Positions 35,608 through 46,052 of a stretch of 46,053 bases of DNA are shown here, piece after piece. A program made the translations under genes and the position numbers. This DNA is from Gammaproteobacteria bacterium (GTDB lineage Bacteria > Pseudomonadota > Gammaproteobacteria > BMS3Bbin11): contig JAADJE010000088.1 of assembly GCA_013150915.1 (NCBI GenBank), positions 1 through 46,053 of the forward strand. The letters are read 5' to 3'. Every line of letters begins with the position of its first letter. Within the stretch, counting starts at the first letter, position 1. The notes beneath the pieces were generated by a model. That model searched no databases, was not told the DNA's origin, and saw nothing but the letters and a program-made list of their open reading frames with translations.

Positions 35608-36904
35608 TCTGACGGAAGATTCAAACCAACGATCCATCGCCTACCTATCGATAAATGATGGTGCAGAACCGGCCGTCCTTGTCCATATTCATTTCAAGCA
35701 TCAGCGTGATGAGGAATCTCTCGCAGAACTGAGTCTGCTTGCCCGTTCTGCTGGTGCCCTGCCGGTAGCACAGGTTATCGGCAATCGGCGAAGTCCGGAT
35801 CCTGCCCTGTTTGTCGGCAAGGGCAAGGCTGAGGAGATACGCCAGATACTGAAAGATTCTGGTGCAGAGTTGGTACTGATCAACCACATCATCTCACCCG
35901 TACAGGAAAGAAACCTCGAGCGTACCCTGGGGTGCCGTGTAATTGATCGCACCGGGCTGATTCTGGATATCTTCGCCACACGGGCGGAAAGTCACGAAGG
36001 TAAGTTACAGGTAGAGCTTGCCCAGCTTCGACATCTATCAACTCGTTTAGTCAGAGGCTGGACCCACCTTGAGCGCCAGAAAGGAGGGATAGGACTCAGA
36101 GGGCCGGGTGAAACACAGCTGGAAACTGACCGTCGATTACTGGGTCGGCGGATAAAATCTTTGCGGGCACGTCTGGAAAAGGTCAGAAAACGTCGCTCAC
36201 AGCGGCGCATGGCCAGAAGGAAGATACCTGTCGCAACGGTTTCACTTGTTGGATACACCAATGCTGGTAAATCATCAATTTTCAATTATTTGACCGGTGC
36301 CGGGGTGTATCAGGCCGATCAGCTGTTTGCTACCCTGGATCCAACCATGAGACGACTGGATCTGCCGAATGCCGGGCATATTTTGCTGGCTGATACCGTC
36401 GGGTTTATAAGCCACCTGCCACATTCTTTGGTAGAGGCCTTCCATTCTACCCTGGAAGAAGTCAGCGACTCAGATCTACTCTTGCACGTTGTTGATTGCT
36501 CGTCCGGTCGACGATGTGAAAATATCGAACGGGTGAATGAAGTCTTGAGGGAGATCAATGCCCACGATATTCCTTTTATTACGGTGTTCAACAAGGTAGA
36601 CCTGGTGGATCGTGAGGCGGATCTGGAAAGAAATGTAGATGGGATTATTACCAAGGTCTGGCTATCAGCCAGTACTGGCGATGGAATGGAGTATCTCCAG
36701 CAGGCAATAGATGAGCATTTCAGCCGTTTGCGTTTTCGCCAGAGTATTACGGTTCCTGTTGCAGAGGGCGGCTTACGGGCGAAAATATTCCAGCGATTCA
36801 GTGTCCTGCACCAGTCTATGTATGAGAATGGAGACTGGGAAATGGAAATAGAGGGAAGCCAGACTGATATGGCCTGGTTGCACAGACAGGAGAAAGGCAG
36901 GTAA
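35579..36904 (+). CDS. hflX: Ribosome-dissociating GTPase HflX
   Basis: A 441-residue GTPase that splits stalled ribosomes under stress. N-terminal domain with [28 protein letters not shown] and the glycine-rich [17 protein letters not shown], followed by the coiled linker, then the G domain: [13 protein letters not shown] (G1), [17 protein letters not shown] (G3) and FNKVD (G4). ATG 35579 overlaps the last 29 bases of hfq in another frame. GTG 35591 is an alternative. No strong ribosome site was seen, so coupling to hfq translation is likely. Confidence 0.97.
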   Translation: MTRTVPAISDLTEDSNQRSIAYLSINDGAEPAVLVHIHFKHQRDEESLAELSLLARSAGALPVAQVIGNRRSPDPALFVGKGKAEEIRQILKDSGAELVLINHIISPVQERNLERTLGCRVIDRTGLILDIFATRAESHEGKLQVELAQLRHLSTRLVRGWTHLERQKGGIGLRGPGETQLETDRRLLGRRIKSLRARLEKVRKRRSQRRMARRKIPVATVSLVGYTNAGKSSIFNYLTGAGVYQADQLFATLDPTMRRLDLPNAGHILLADTVGFISHLPHSLVEAFHSTLEEVSDSDLLLHVVDCSSGRRCENIERVNEVLREINAHDIPFITVFNKVDLVDREADLERNVDGIITKVWLSASTGDGMEYLQQAIDEHFSRLRFRQSITVPVAEGGLRAKIFQRFSVLHQSMYENGDWEMEIEGSQTDMAWLHRQEKGR

Positions 36905-37138
36905 AAAGGGAAGGGCGAGAGGCAACAACAATCACCATCACGGCCTGCTTTCAGACATAACCTATTTTATTGCCTAAGATCGAATAAAATCAAAAATATT
37001 CATTGCGGGGCGCGCTCCCCACGAAAACCCCCTTCCTCTTTAAGCTTTTTTCCTTTTTTTCACCTATTTCTATATGCCACAGCCTAAATTCAAGTTAGAA
37101 TCCTACGTCTTTGAATAGCAATAGGAGTAACCCAAGCC

Positions 37139-38350
37139 ATGCCATGGAATCAGCCTGGTGGCTCAGATGGAAAAGATCCCTGGGGAAGCAAGAATAACCA
37201 GGACGGTCCGCCTGATCTCGACGAGATTGTAAAAAATCTTCAGAAAAAATTCAGCAGCTTTTTCGGTGCTGGAAAAAGTGACGGCAATAATACTGGTAAG
37301 GGTGCCGGCAAGCGGTTTGGTGCTGTTGGTATACTGGTTGTGCTGCTATTGCTTGTCGGCGTCTGGATGGCGACGGGTTTTTATACGGTACAGCAAGGAG
37401 AAACAGGTGTTGTTCTGCGTTTTGGGAAGTACCAGGAGTCTACCGGTGCCGGCTTACGTTGGCACCTCCCTGCGCCAATTGAGATAAAAATTATTGTCAA
37501 CACCAAAAAGGTACATACCGTCGAGGTTGGCTACCGGACAACGCGCAATAATTCAAGACAGGATGTGCCCCGTGAATCACTGATGTTGACAGAAGACGAA
37601 AATATCATCGATATCGCCTTCGCTGTGCAGTATCGAATCTTGGATGCCAATAATTTTCTTTTTAATGTCAGTGACAAAATGGACGTCGTTGTACGTTCTG
37701 CCACTGAGTCTGCAGTCAGAGAAACAGTTGGTAAGAACTCTATGGATGACGTCATTACCAGTGGACGGTCAATTGTTGGCAGCAATGCCAGTGAGATATT
37801 GCAACGAATCCTGGATCGATATGAAACCGGTATCGAAATTGTGACGGTTGACATGCAGAGTGCCTTGCCACCACAGGAAGTGAAGGCCGCCTTTGATGAT
37901 GCGGTGAAGGCGCGTGAAGATGAAGTGCGCTATAAAAATGAAGCAGAAGCCTACGCCAATGATGTTATTCCCCGTTCTCGCGGTAAGTCAGCAAGAATTA
38001 CCCAGGAAGCTGAGGCCTATAGAGCGACTGTTATAGCTGGCGCAGAGGGTGAAGCATCGCGTTTTCTCAGTATTCTGAAAGAGTTTAATGTCGCACCAGA
38101 AGTCACCCGTGAGCGAATGTACCTTGATGCTATTGAGAGCGTTCTTGCTGGTAGTAATCTGCTTTTGATTGACCAGAAAAAAAGCAACAACATCATGTAT
38201 CTACCACTCGATCGCTTGTTAAATCGTATAGAACCAAAAGGTTCTATTGCAAATGTTGATGTTTCCGAAGATGCATTCCTTGAAGCCAGAAAGAAAATTA
38301 ATCAATACCGCCAGAGGGCTAATCGCTCTGGCCGCACCGACAGGAGATAG
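37139..38350 (+). CDS. hflK: FtsH protease modulator HflK
   Basis: A 403-residue SPFH/band-7 membrane protein that forms a cage with HflC around the FtsH protease. N-terminal Gly/Asp-rich tail (MPWNQPGGSDGKDPWGS), one membrane helix near residues 60-82, then the band-7 domain with GFYTVQQGETGVVLRFGKY and VQYRILDANNFLFNV. DDAVKAREDEVRYKNEAEAY begins the coiled region. AGGAG precedes ATG 37139. The 234-base gap upstream contains several short GC stems but no clear terminator. Confidence 0.97.
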   Translation: MPWNQPGGSDGKDPWGSKNNQDGPPDLDEIVKNLQKKFSSFFGAGKSDGNNTGKGAGKRFGAVGILVVLLLLVGVWMATGFYTVQQGETGVVLRFGKYQESTGAGLRWHLPAPIEIKIIVNTKKVHTVEVGYRTTRNNSRQDVPRESLMLTEDENIIDIAFAVQYRILDANNFLFNVSDKMDVVVRSATESAVRETVGKNSMDDVITSGRSIVGSNASEILQRILDRYETGIEIVTVDMQSALPPQEVKAAFDDAVKAREDEVRYKNEAEAYANDVIPRSRGKSARITQEAEAYRATVIAGAEGEASRFLSILKEFNVAPEVTRERMYLDAIESVLAGSNLLLIDQKKSNNIMYLPLDRLLNRIEPKGSIANVDVSEDAFLEARKKINQYRQRANRSGRTDRR

Positions 38351-38353
38351 CGA

Positions 38354-39220
38354 ATGTCTGCGAAATTACCAGTAATAGCTATTGTTATTTTTGTGCTGGC
38401 ACTGCTGGCATCGGGCATCTTTTACACTGTTGATGAACGAGAAAAAGCCATAGTATTCAAGTTTGGCGAGATTATCCGAGCAGATGATAAACCGGGCCTG
38501 CACACAAAAGTACCCTTTATTAACAATGTCCGTTACTTCGATGCTCGGGTACAGACGATGGACTCTGACCCTGAACAGTACCTTACAATCAAAAAGAAAG
38601 GCCTGATCGTCGATTCATTTGTCAAATGGCGCATCATTGACCCGACGCTGTATTTTGTTACCGTAGCCGGGCAGATTGGCAGTGCTAATCAACGCTTACG
38701 ACAGTTAACCAATGATGGACTCAGAACCGAGTTTGGCAAACGTACGGTCAACGATGTCATTTCCGGCGATCGTCATTTGATTATGAAGATCGTACAGAAA
38801 AGCATGAACGAGGACGCAAAAAAATACGGTATCGAGGTGATTGATGTACGCCTGAAACGTGTTGACCTTGTGCCGGAAATTTCACAGTCTGTTTATGACA
38901 GGATGGAAGCAGAACGTGGCAGGGTAGCTAAAGAGCTTCGTGCTCGTGGTGCGGAAGCCGCTGAGCGACTGCGTGCCGATGCAGACAGAGAGTCACAGAT
39001 TATCATAGCCGAGGCTGAACGGGATGCCCAGAAAAAACGCGGTGAAGGTGATGCTGAGGCAACTCGTATTTATGCTAAAGCGTATACTCAGGATGTGGAG
39101 TTCTTTTCCTTTTATCGCAGCCTTGCAGCTTATAAGAATACCTTCAGTAATAAGGATGCCATAATGGTTATCGAGCCTGACAGTGAGTTCTTCAAGTATT
39201 TTAAGAAGCCTGTGAATTAA
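38354..39220 (+). CDS. hflC: FtsH protease modulator HflC
   Basis: A 288-residue SPFH protein, partner of HflK. An N-terminal membrane helix is followed by YTVDEREKAIVFKFGEI, PGLHTKVPFINNV, FVKWRIIDPTLYFVTV and the coiled MEAERGRVAKELRARGAEAAERLRADADRE segment. EGDAEATRIYAKAY near the C-terminus is typical. It begins four bases after the hflK stop (AGGAG of the intercistronic site is within hflK) and precedes yjeT by five bases. Confidence 0.97.
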   Translation: MSAKLPVIAIVIFVLALLASGIFYTVDEREKAIVFKFGEIIRADDKPGLHTKVPFINNVRYFDARVQTMDSDPEQYLTIKKKGLIVDSFVKWRIIDPTLYFVTVAGQIGSANQRLRQLTNDGLRTEFGKRTVNDVISGDRHLIMKIVQKSMNEDAKKYGIEVIDVRLKRVDLVPEISQSVYDRMEAERGRVAKELRARGAEAAERLRADADRESQIIIAEAERDAQKKRGEGDAEATRIYAKAYTQDVEFFSFYRSLAAYKNTFSNKDAIMVIEPDSEFFKYFKKPVN

Positions 39221-39225
39221 CAGCG

Positions 39226-39429
39226 ATGGACTGGAGCGATTTTTTTGCTGCCATTGCACTGATGCTTATTTTTGAAGGAATACTGCCTTTCCTGAACCCA
39301 GATCGATATAGAAAAATGTTGGAAATGATGGAAAAGATCGGCAACAGCCAGTTACGGACAATGGGCCTGATTGTAATGGCGGTTGGTGCAGTACTGCTGA
39401 CCTTTGTTCGTGCTGGGTCAGGAACCTGA
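39226..39429 (+). CDS. yjeT: DUF2065 small membrane protein (YjeT)
   Basis: A 67-residue protein with two hydrophobic helices (FFAAIALMLIFEGILPFLNP and GLIVMAVGAVLLTFV). The text matches DUF2065/YjeT, which always lies after hflC in gammaproteobacteria. Its function is not known; proximity suggests a role with the HflKC complex. The gene ends ten bases before the preferred hisZ start. Confidence 0.93.
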   Translation: MDWSDFFAAIALMLIFEGILPFLNPDRYRKMLEMMEKIGNSQLRTMGLIVMAVGAVLLTFVRAGSGT

Positions 39430-39439
39430 CATTTATTCC

Positions 39440-40645
39440 ATGAGTAGTTCCAATCCATCTTTGATTAAGGGTGACCGCTGGTCGCTGCCGGTTGGTGTCG
39501 AGGAAACGCTACCAGCAGAGGCTAAGCGAATAGAAGGCCTGCGCCGCAAAGTGCTGGATTTACTTGCAAGCTGGGGTTATGACCTGGTGATGCCGCCATT
39601 GATGGAATATCTTGATTCCCTGCTCACGGGGGCGGGACATGGCCTAGAGATCGAGACCTTTAAACTGACGGATCAGATGAGCGGAAGGATGATGGGGGTG
39701 CGTGCAGACATGACACCGCAGGTTGCCCGCATCGATGCCCATTACTTACATAATGATGGGGCAAACCGTCTTTGTTATTTAGGGCCGGTGTTGCGCACCC
39801 GTCCAGACTGTCTGGGCTGTTCGCGTGTTCCCTTACAGCTTGGGGCCGAGTTGTTCGGTGTGAAAAGCTACCGTGCTGATATTGAGATTGTTGAACTGCT
39901 GGTAGAAACACTGCATAACATAGGGTTAGAAAATCTCCATGTAGATCTTGGTCACATGGGTATTTTTCAGGCATTGGCAGCGGTAGAGGATCTGGATACT
40001 GCAACCCAGGATCAAATCGTTGAAGTCATCAGCCGCCGCGCCAGAGATGATGTAGCACAGCTTTGTCAATCGCTGGGTTTGTCAATAGAAGCCTCAGAGC
40101 TGTTTGTTTTAATGACGGTAAGCAGTGGTGAAGTAGATAGTCTGCCCAGAGTAGTAGAGAAGTTTTCTGCAGCCTCAGAAGAAGTGAAAGCAGCCGTTAA
40201 AAATCTGTCACGCATTGCAAGCAGATTGAAACAACACATGCCAGCTACCCGCCTTTACTATGACCTCGCCGAGCTGAAGGGAAAGAGTTACCACAATGGG
40301 CTGGTTTTTTCTGTCTACGCGCAGGGCTCTGGACGGGCGATAGCAAAGGGTGGGCGCTATGATGACATCGGTATTGATTTTGGCCGGGCCAGAGCGGCAA
40401 CTGGCTTTAGTCTTGATCTGCGAGCGGTATCCGGGTTGATCAAACAATCTGATAGAGACGTGACGAGTTCAAATATGACTATTTGTGTGCCGGATGACGA
40501 TGATCCTGTACTTTTTGATATGGTCAGGCAGTTACGCCTGGATGGCAATCGAGTCATTTATTGTTATGACAAAGAAGGGGCCGATAAGGATTGCGATAAT
40601 GCGGCTAATCTAGTCAGGAAGGACGGTAACTGGATAGTGCAGTAA
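39440..40645 (+). CDS. hisZ: ATP phosphoribosyltransferase regulatory subunit HisZ
   Basis: A 401-residue class-II tRNA-synthetase-like protein that activates the short form of HisG in histidine synthesis. Motifs include LPVGVEETLPAEAKRIEGLRRKVLDLLASWGYDLVMPPLMEYLDSLLTG, in pieces of which DMTPQVARI and YYDLAELKGKSYHNGLVFSVY are diagnostic. It lacks the HisRS anticodon domain. ATG 39440 (MSSSNPSLIKGDRW) is the likely start; an upstream TTG would overlap yjeT. hisZ beside purA marks non-enteric gamma- and betaproteobacteria, and implies a short-form HisG elsewhere in the genome. Confidence 0.95.
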   Translation: MSSSNPSLIKGDRWSLPVGVEETLPAEAKRIEGLRRKVLDLLASWGYDLVMPPLMEYLDSLLTGAGHGLEIETFKLTDQMSGRMMGVRADMTPQVARIDAHYLHNDGANRLCYLGPVLRTRPDCLGCSRVPLQLGAELFGVKSYRADIEIVELLVETLHNIGLENLHVDLGHMGIFQALAAVEDLDTATQDQIVEVISRRARDDVAQLCQSLGLSIEASELFVLMTVSSGEVDSLPRVVEKFSAASEEVKAAVKNLSRIASRLKQHMPATRLYYDLAELKGKSYHNGLVFSVYAQGSGRAIAKGGRYDDIGIDFGRARAATGFSLDLRAVSGLIKQSDRDVTSSNMTICVPDDDDPVLFDMVRQLRLDGNRVIYCYDKEGADKDCDNAANLVRKDGNWIVQ

Positions 40646-42006
<1,361 letters not shown>

Positions 42007-42014
42007 CGTCGGGT

Positions 42015-43097
42015 ATGGCGCTACAACCTTTCATTGAGCAGCCGTGCAATCGTTGCCTTAATGTGTCTGAGTATGGATTTATGAGTGCATCCGGTTATCT
42101 CCAGACAGGGCAGACTACCTGCCATGACGCAGATGGACGCGATATTCACTGTAGTGGAAGCGGTCAGGATGGTGAGCTTCAGCTCGGTGTTCCATGGCCG
42201 GTGCCACGATTTGAAACACAAGAAGATACCGTCATAGATCTGCTCACAGGTCTAATCTGGCCTCGCAACGCCAACCTCGCTGAATTCCCCCTAAGCTGGC
42301 AGGAAGCACTCGATTTTGTTTCCAGAATGAACCGCGATCAGCTGCTTGCATATAATGACTGGCGCCTGCCGAATCGACGGGAACTGCGCAGCCTGATTAG
42401 TCATCAGACAAAGCGGCCGGCACTTCCTGCTAATCATCCCTTTATCAATGTATTTTTGAGTTGGTACTGGAGTTCGACTACCGCAGCAATCAACACGTCT
42501 CATGCCTGGTATGTCAATATGGATGGCGGGCGCATGTTTTATGGCGGCAAAGACCAGTCTTTTATGCTGTGGCCAGTCCGCGGGCAGGGCAATGGTGTGC
42601 TTCCTGGCACCGGACAGATAGCTTGCTATAATGAGAGGGGTGAGATTATCGACTGTGCAGGGACTGGCCAGGACGGTGAATACTCAAGTAGCCGCTTTTG
42701 GTGCTCTCCGCGTTTTGAAGTCGACCAGAAGGGCGTGGCAGATAAATTGAATAATCTATGTTGGCGGCAGGCTGCCGACCTTTGTGGGCCGGTACTCTGG
42801 CAGGAGGCGTTGGCCGAAGTCGAACAGATGAATCAACAGGGTGATTCGCCTGACTGGCGCTTACCCAATATCAATGAACTGGAATCATTGATTGACTGTG
42901 CTACACACAGCCCGGCACTCCCGCTTGGATATCCTTTCGATAGCCTGGAAGATGTCTACTGGTCGTCAACCAGTAGCCTCTATGAGCCCGATTGGGCCTG
43001 GGCACTTTACCTGAACAAAGGGGCGGTTGGTGTCGGTATGAAGGCACAGGCTAAGTTTCATATATGGGCAGTGAGTAATGCATCCGAGTTTTCCTAA
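42015..43097 (+). CDS. Tandem DUF1566 (Lcl C-terminal domain) protein
   Basis: A 360-residue protein of two homologous DUF1566 units. Each unit has an opening TGQ-x3-C....G..I.C.G.GQDGE stretch (TGQTTCHDADGRDIHCSGSGQDGE and TGQIACYNERGEIIDCAGTGQDGE, given only for pattern). A W.EAL..V..MN....... DWRLPN..EL.SLI core and a YWSSTTA/YWSSTSS segment with a final WPVRG or WAVSN follow in each unit. No signal peptide is evident, and the N-terminus has CNRC. DUF1566 units are found in surface, lectin-like or unknown proteins; no function is assigned. It starts eight bases after purA and may be co-transcribed with it. Confidence 0.85.
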   Translation: MALQPFIEQPCNRCLNVSEYGFMSASGYLQTGQTTCHDADGRDIHCSGSGQDGELQLGVPWPVPRFETQEDTVIDLLTGLIWPRNANLAEFPLSWQEALDFVSRMNRDQLLAYNDWRLPNRRELRSLISHQTKRPALPANHPFINVFLSWYWSSTTAAINTSHAWYVNMDGGRMFYGGKDQSFMLWPVRGQGNGVLPGTGQIACYNERGEIIDCAGTGQDGEYSSSRFWCSPRFEVDQKGVADKLNNLCWRQAADLCGPVLWQEALAEVEQMNQQGDSPDWRLPNINELESLIDCATHSPALPLGYPFDSLEDVYWSSTSSLYEPDWAWALYLNKGAVGVGMKAQAKFHIWAVSNASEFS

Positions 43098-43118
43098 AAT
43101 TGTACTGAAGAAGATCAT

Positions 43119-44042
43119 ATGAATAATGTTAAATTACAGTATCTTATCCTGACAGCTTTGCTGTTGTTTTCCCCTAATTTATTCGCAGTTTCTGTGCCAC
43201 CATCGGTCAGTGCTCAATGGTTGATCGAGAACCTGCAGCAACCTGACCTGGCAATCATTGAAGTATCCAACGAAGAGGAATTTACTTTTAACGGCCACAT
43301 TCCGGGCAGTTTATCCACCAGTAAGACGGTCTGGCGTGATGTCGACAAGGACGGTTCGATAGTCCATCTGCCGATTGAAAAACTGGCCGAAAAAATACGC
43401 AAGCTTGGTATCAATGATAAAGACGGTGTCGTGCTCTATTACAAGGGGGATAATACCGATGAGATACTGGGTGCTTACTACCTGTTCTGGCTGTTTCACC
43501 TGTTAGGTCATACCAACGTGGGTGTGCTGGATGAAGGCTGGGTTGGCTGGTTGAATGCCAAGGGTCCAATAATGACAGATACCAAAGAGATTAAAGTGGG
43601 CGATTTTGTTGCCAGGCCTATACTCGCACTTGAAATATCTACAGACGAATTAGACAAGATACGTGAGAATTATATCCTTATTGATGGCCGACCCAAATCA
43701 CATTTTGCAGGCCTGACCCGGTTCCCGGCCAATCCACGATACGGCCGCATACCCGGTTCCTTCAATCAACCGTGGCAGGATTATATTCGCAAGACTGAGG
43801 ATGGCCGTTATTATGCGAAGCAGCCAAAAGTGCCGCGATTGCTAGCCCGCCTGAAGCTTGATCCACATACCCCCCTCTTGCTGACCTGCCTTGGAGGGAC
43901 GGGGGCAGCAATCAACTATGCTGTTTTCTATGCCGCAGGTTACCGTAATATGCGTCTGGATGATGCGGGTTTGCGACGCTGGAATACTCGCCGGTTGCCG
44001 TTGGAGAAGACTGATCTCCATAAATTAGAGAAGAAGGAATAA
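43119..44042 (+). CDS. Exported double-rhodanese-domain protein
   Basis: A 307-residue protein with a signal peptide (MNNVKLQYLILTALLLFSPNLFA). Two rhodanese-fold domains follow (~residues 30-150 and ~165-295), as in thiosulfate/mercaptopyruvate sulfurtransferases. The first lacks a catalytic cysteine (YYKGDNTDEIL at the loop). The second has a cysteine in LLTCLGGTGAAINYAV, but the loop CLGGTGA lacks the arginine of the usual C-R-x-G-x-R type. Substrate binding may therefore differ. Periplasmic sulfur transfer is plausible but inferred. It begins 21 bases after the DUF1566 gene. Confidence 0.88.
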   Translation: MNNVKLQYLILTALLLFSPNLFAVSVPPSVSAQWLIENLQQPDLAIIEVSNEEEFTFNGHIPGSLSTSKTVWRDVDKDGSIVHLPIEKLAEKIRKLGINDKDGVVLYYKGDNTDEILGAYYLFWLFHLLGHTNVGVLDEGWVGWLNAKGPIMTDTKEIKVGDFVARPILALEISTDELDKIRENYILIDGRPKSHFAGLTRFPANPRYGRIPGSFNQPWQDYIRKTEDGRYYAKQPKVPRLLARLKLDPHTPLLLTCLGGTGAAINYAVFYAAGYRNMRLDDAGLRRWNTRRLPLEKTDLHKLEKKE

Positions 44043-44310
44043 TAAAACTCAGGGATGTTTCACGATTTGTATTATTTCTTACCAGGCAAGCTTTGATTAT
44101 ACATTATTGGATTCGATCATTATATTGGGGTATTTTTCGAGGTACTCTGTAGACAAGGGACATCATTCCCGGTGAACTAAGCAGTATTTCTGAATGTGCT
44201 GGCAGACCCTGTACTGTTGCTGTCATGCAATATTTCACCAGGTAGTTGCCGTAAATGGATGGCGTATTGGGTATTTAACAGGGATTTAAGTAAATCAGGC
44301 AGGAAAAAAT

Positions 44311-45651
44311 ATGAGCCAGTCGATCAAGGCATATATATGTGCAGTCGCCCTAAGCAGTATGTTTATAAATTTCGCTGCAGCTGATGACATGATGACGACC
44401 TATCAACTGGCTGTCAAACAGGATCCGGTATACCAGGCTGCGGTCAACACCTACAAAGTAGAACAGGCCAGACTGGGTATTGCCCGTTCTACTTTATTGC
44501 CATTTCTTGATGCCAATGCCAGTACGGCGAGACGCGGGCAGAAGGTCACCAGTGCGGACAATGTAACTGGCTTTGATGGCGAAGCCAATTATAATGTCGA
44601 TGATTGGGCAGTGAGTTTCAATCAAACACTGTTCGATATTCCTGCCTGGCAAGGGTATAAAAAAGCAAAATTCAATCTCGAAAGGGCGGGGCACGATTTC
44701 CATTCGGCACAACAAAATTTAATTTTTCGTGTGGCGAGTATTTATGGGCAGGCACTAATTGCGAAAGAAAACCTGCGCGTGTCTGAGGCTGAGAATCAGG
44801 CCCTCGCAGAGCAGTTACAACTGGACAAAGAACGTCTTAAAGTCGGTCTGGGTACGGTGACAAACCTGTATGCGACCGAATCCCGATATCAGCTCGCGGT
44901 AACGAATGTCGTCGAAGCAGATTTTGCCCTACGGGATGCCCTGCAGGCGTTAAGGGAACTAACCGGTCAGATGCCTGGTGATCTGCGGCGGATCGCCGAT
45001 GATAAACCACCGCTGGATCCACCTGAGCCGGACAGCATGGATTTCTGGCTCCAAACTTCCTTGAAAAACAATCTTGAATATCTTTCTGCCAGCAGTACCG
45101 TTGCCGTTGCCGATCGTGAAATCTCCCGCATCAAGGGGCAGCACTTACCTACATTGGGTGTGGTCGCCTCGCGTTCATACTCTGATGCAAGTAGCAGTCT
45201 GACCGGTGCCGGTCGTAAACGGGAAGGCAGCAATGTTGGCTTGCGTCTGGTTATTCCACTTATTCAGGGCTGGGGTGTCGTGGCTGGAATCGATGAAGCG
45301 CGTTCGCAGTATCAGGTTTCTCTACAAAAGCAGGAATCTGCACGGCGCAATGTGGACCGTACTTCACGTTCATCATACCAGGCAGTCAAGAGTGGTATTA
45401 GCCGCCTTAAGGCATTGAAGTCTGCGGTCAAGGCAGGAAAAAGTACAGTTGAAGCCAAACGTGAAGGTTTCAAAGCTGGCGTCAACACGAATGTAGAAGT
45501 ACTTGATGCGGTACGCGACCTGTATGGTTCAGAGCGTAACTATATCAATGCAAAATACCAGTTTATTCTGAGTACGCTGAAATTAAAACAGGTTGCCGGC
45601 AAACTGGTGCTTGCAGACCTTGAGAGGGTTAATGGCTGGTTGGGAAAATAG
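44311..45651 (+). CDS. TolC-family outer membrane channel protein
   Basis: A 446-residue outer membrane efflux protein with a signal peptide ending near FAAADD. The TolC hallmarks are YQLAVKQDPVYQAAVNTYKVEQARLGIARSTLLPFL at the mature N-terminus, RVASIYGQALIAKENLRVSEAENQALAEQLQ, and the second repeat GFKAGVNTNVEVLDAVRDLYGSERNYINAKYQFI. Its partner transporter is not in the window, so it may serve type I secretion or a multidrug pump. CAGGAAAAAAT precedes ATG 44311. The 268-base gap upstream shows no gene. Confidence 0.93.
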   Translation: MSQSIKAYICAVALSSMFINFAAADDMMTTYQLAVKQDPVYQAAVNTYKVEQARLGIARSTLLPFLDANASTARRGQKVTSADNVTGFDGEANYNVDDWAVSFNQTLFDIPAWQGYKKAKFNLERAGHDFHSAQQNLIFRVASIYGQALIAKENLRVSEAENQALAEQLQLDKERLKVGLGTVTNLYATESRYQLAVTNVVEADFALRDALQALRELTGQMPGDLRRIADDKPPLDPPEPDSMDFWLQTSLKNNLEYLSASSTVAVADREISRIKGQHLPTLGVVASRSYSDASSSLTGAGRKREGSNVGLRLVIPLIQGWGVVAGIDEARSQYQVSLQKQESARRNVDRTSRSSYQAVKSGISRLKALKSAVKAGKSTVEAKREGFKAGVNTNVEVLDAVRDLYGSERNYINAKYQFILSTLKLKQVAGKLVLADLERVNGWLGK

Positions 45652-45721
45652 GTGTGAGAATACTTATGGGTCCCCTTATAGATAAATAGTAAGAGTTTGC
45701 TGACTAAGGGACGAGGTAAAT

Positions 45722-45799
45722 ATGAAACATATGGGGTCATTCTTGAAAACCTTTATAATTTTGTTGTCGATATTAAGTCTAGGGCCAGTCAGGAAGTGA
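45722..45799 (+). pseudogene. Possible truncated exported small protein
   Basis: ATG 45722 has GAGG five bases upstream and encodes a signal-peptide-like MKHMGSFLKTFIILLSILS, but stops after 25 residues. A neighbouring frame then continues as ASQEVSVALSQTPSVDQNF to a stop near 45848, which would make sense as a mature peptide after one frameshift. No homologue was recognised, so this is only a suspicion of a broken small secreted protein. Confidence 0.3.
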
Positions 45800-45845
45800 G
45801 TGTTGCGCTTTCACAGACACCGTCTGTAGATCAGAATTTCATGGG

Positions 45846-46052
45846 GTGATTAAAAACGTGCTGGTTGATGTGGTGGGTATTCTAGCCGTGATTATTGCTG
45901 CAGTTTTAATCAAAAGAGTCCTTTCTGATAGATGTGTGCTAGGCCGGGATAATGACAGGCTCAATTCTTCTGAAATACAGCAATATCAAGGCGTTAATGG
46001 GTTGCATAGCGGTAAGATTTATACCATAATCCGCCGCTTTACAGGCGCGTAG
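45846..46052 (+). CDS. Hypothetical small membrane protein
   Basis: A 68-codon ORF beginning at GTG 45846 and ending in TAG at 46050-46052, one base from the window edge. One hydrophobic segment (VGILAVIIAAVLI) is followed by a basic, hydrophilic tail. No family was recognised, and the start codon lacks a clear ribosome site, so the ORF may be chance. Confidence 0.25.
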   Translation: MIKNVLVDVVGILAVIIAAVLIKRVLSDRCVLGRDNDRLNSSEIQQYQGVNGLHSGKIYTIIRRFTGA

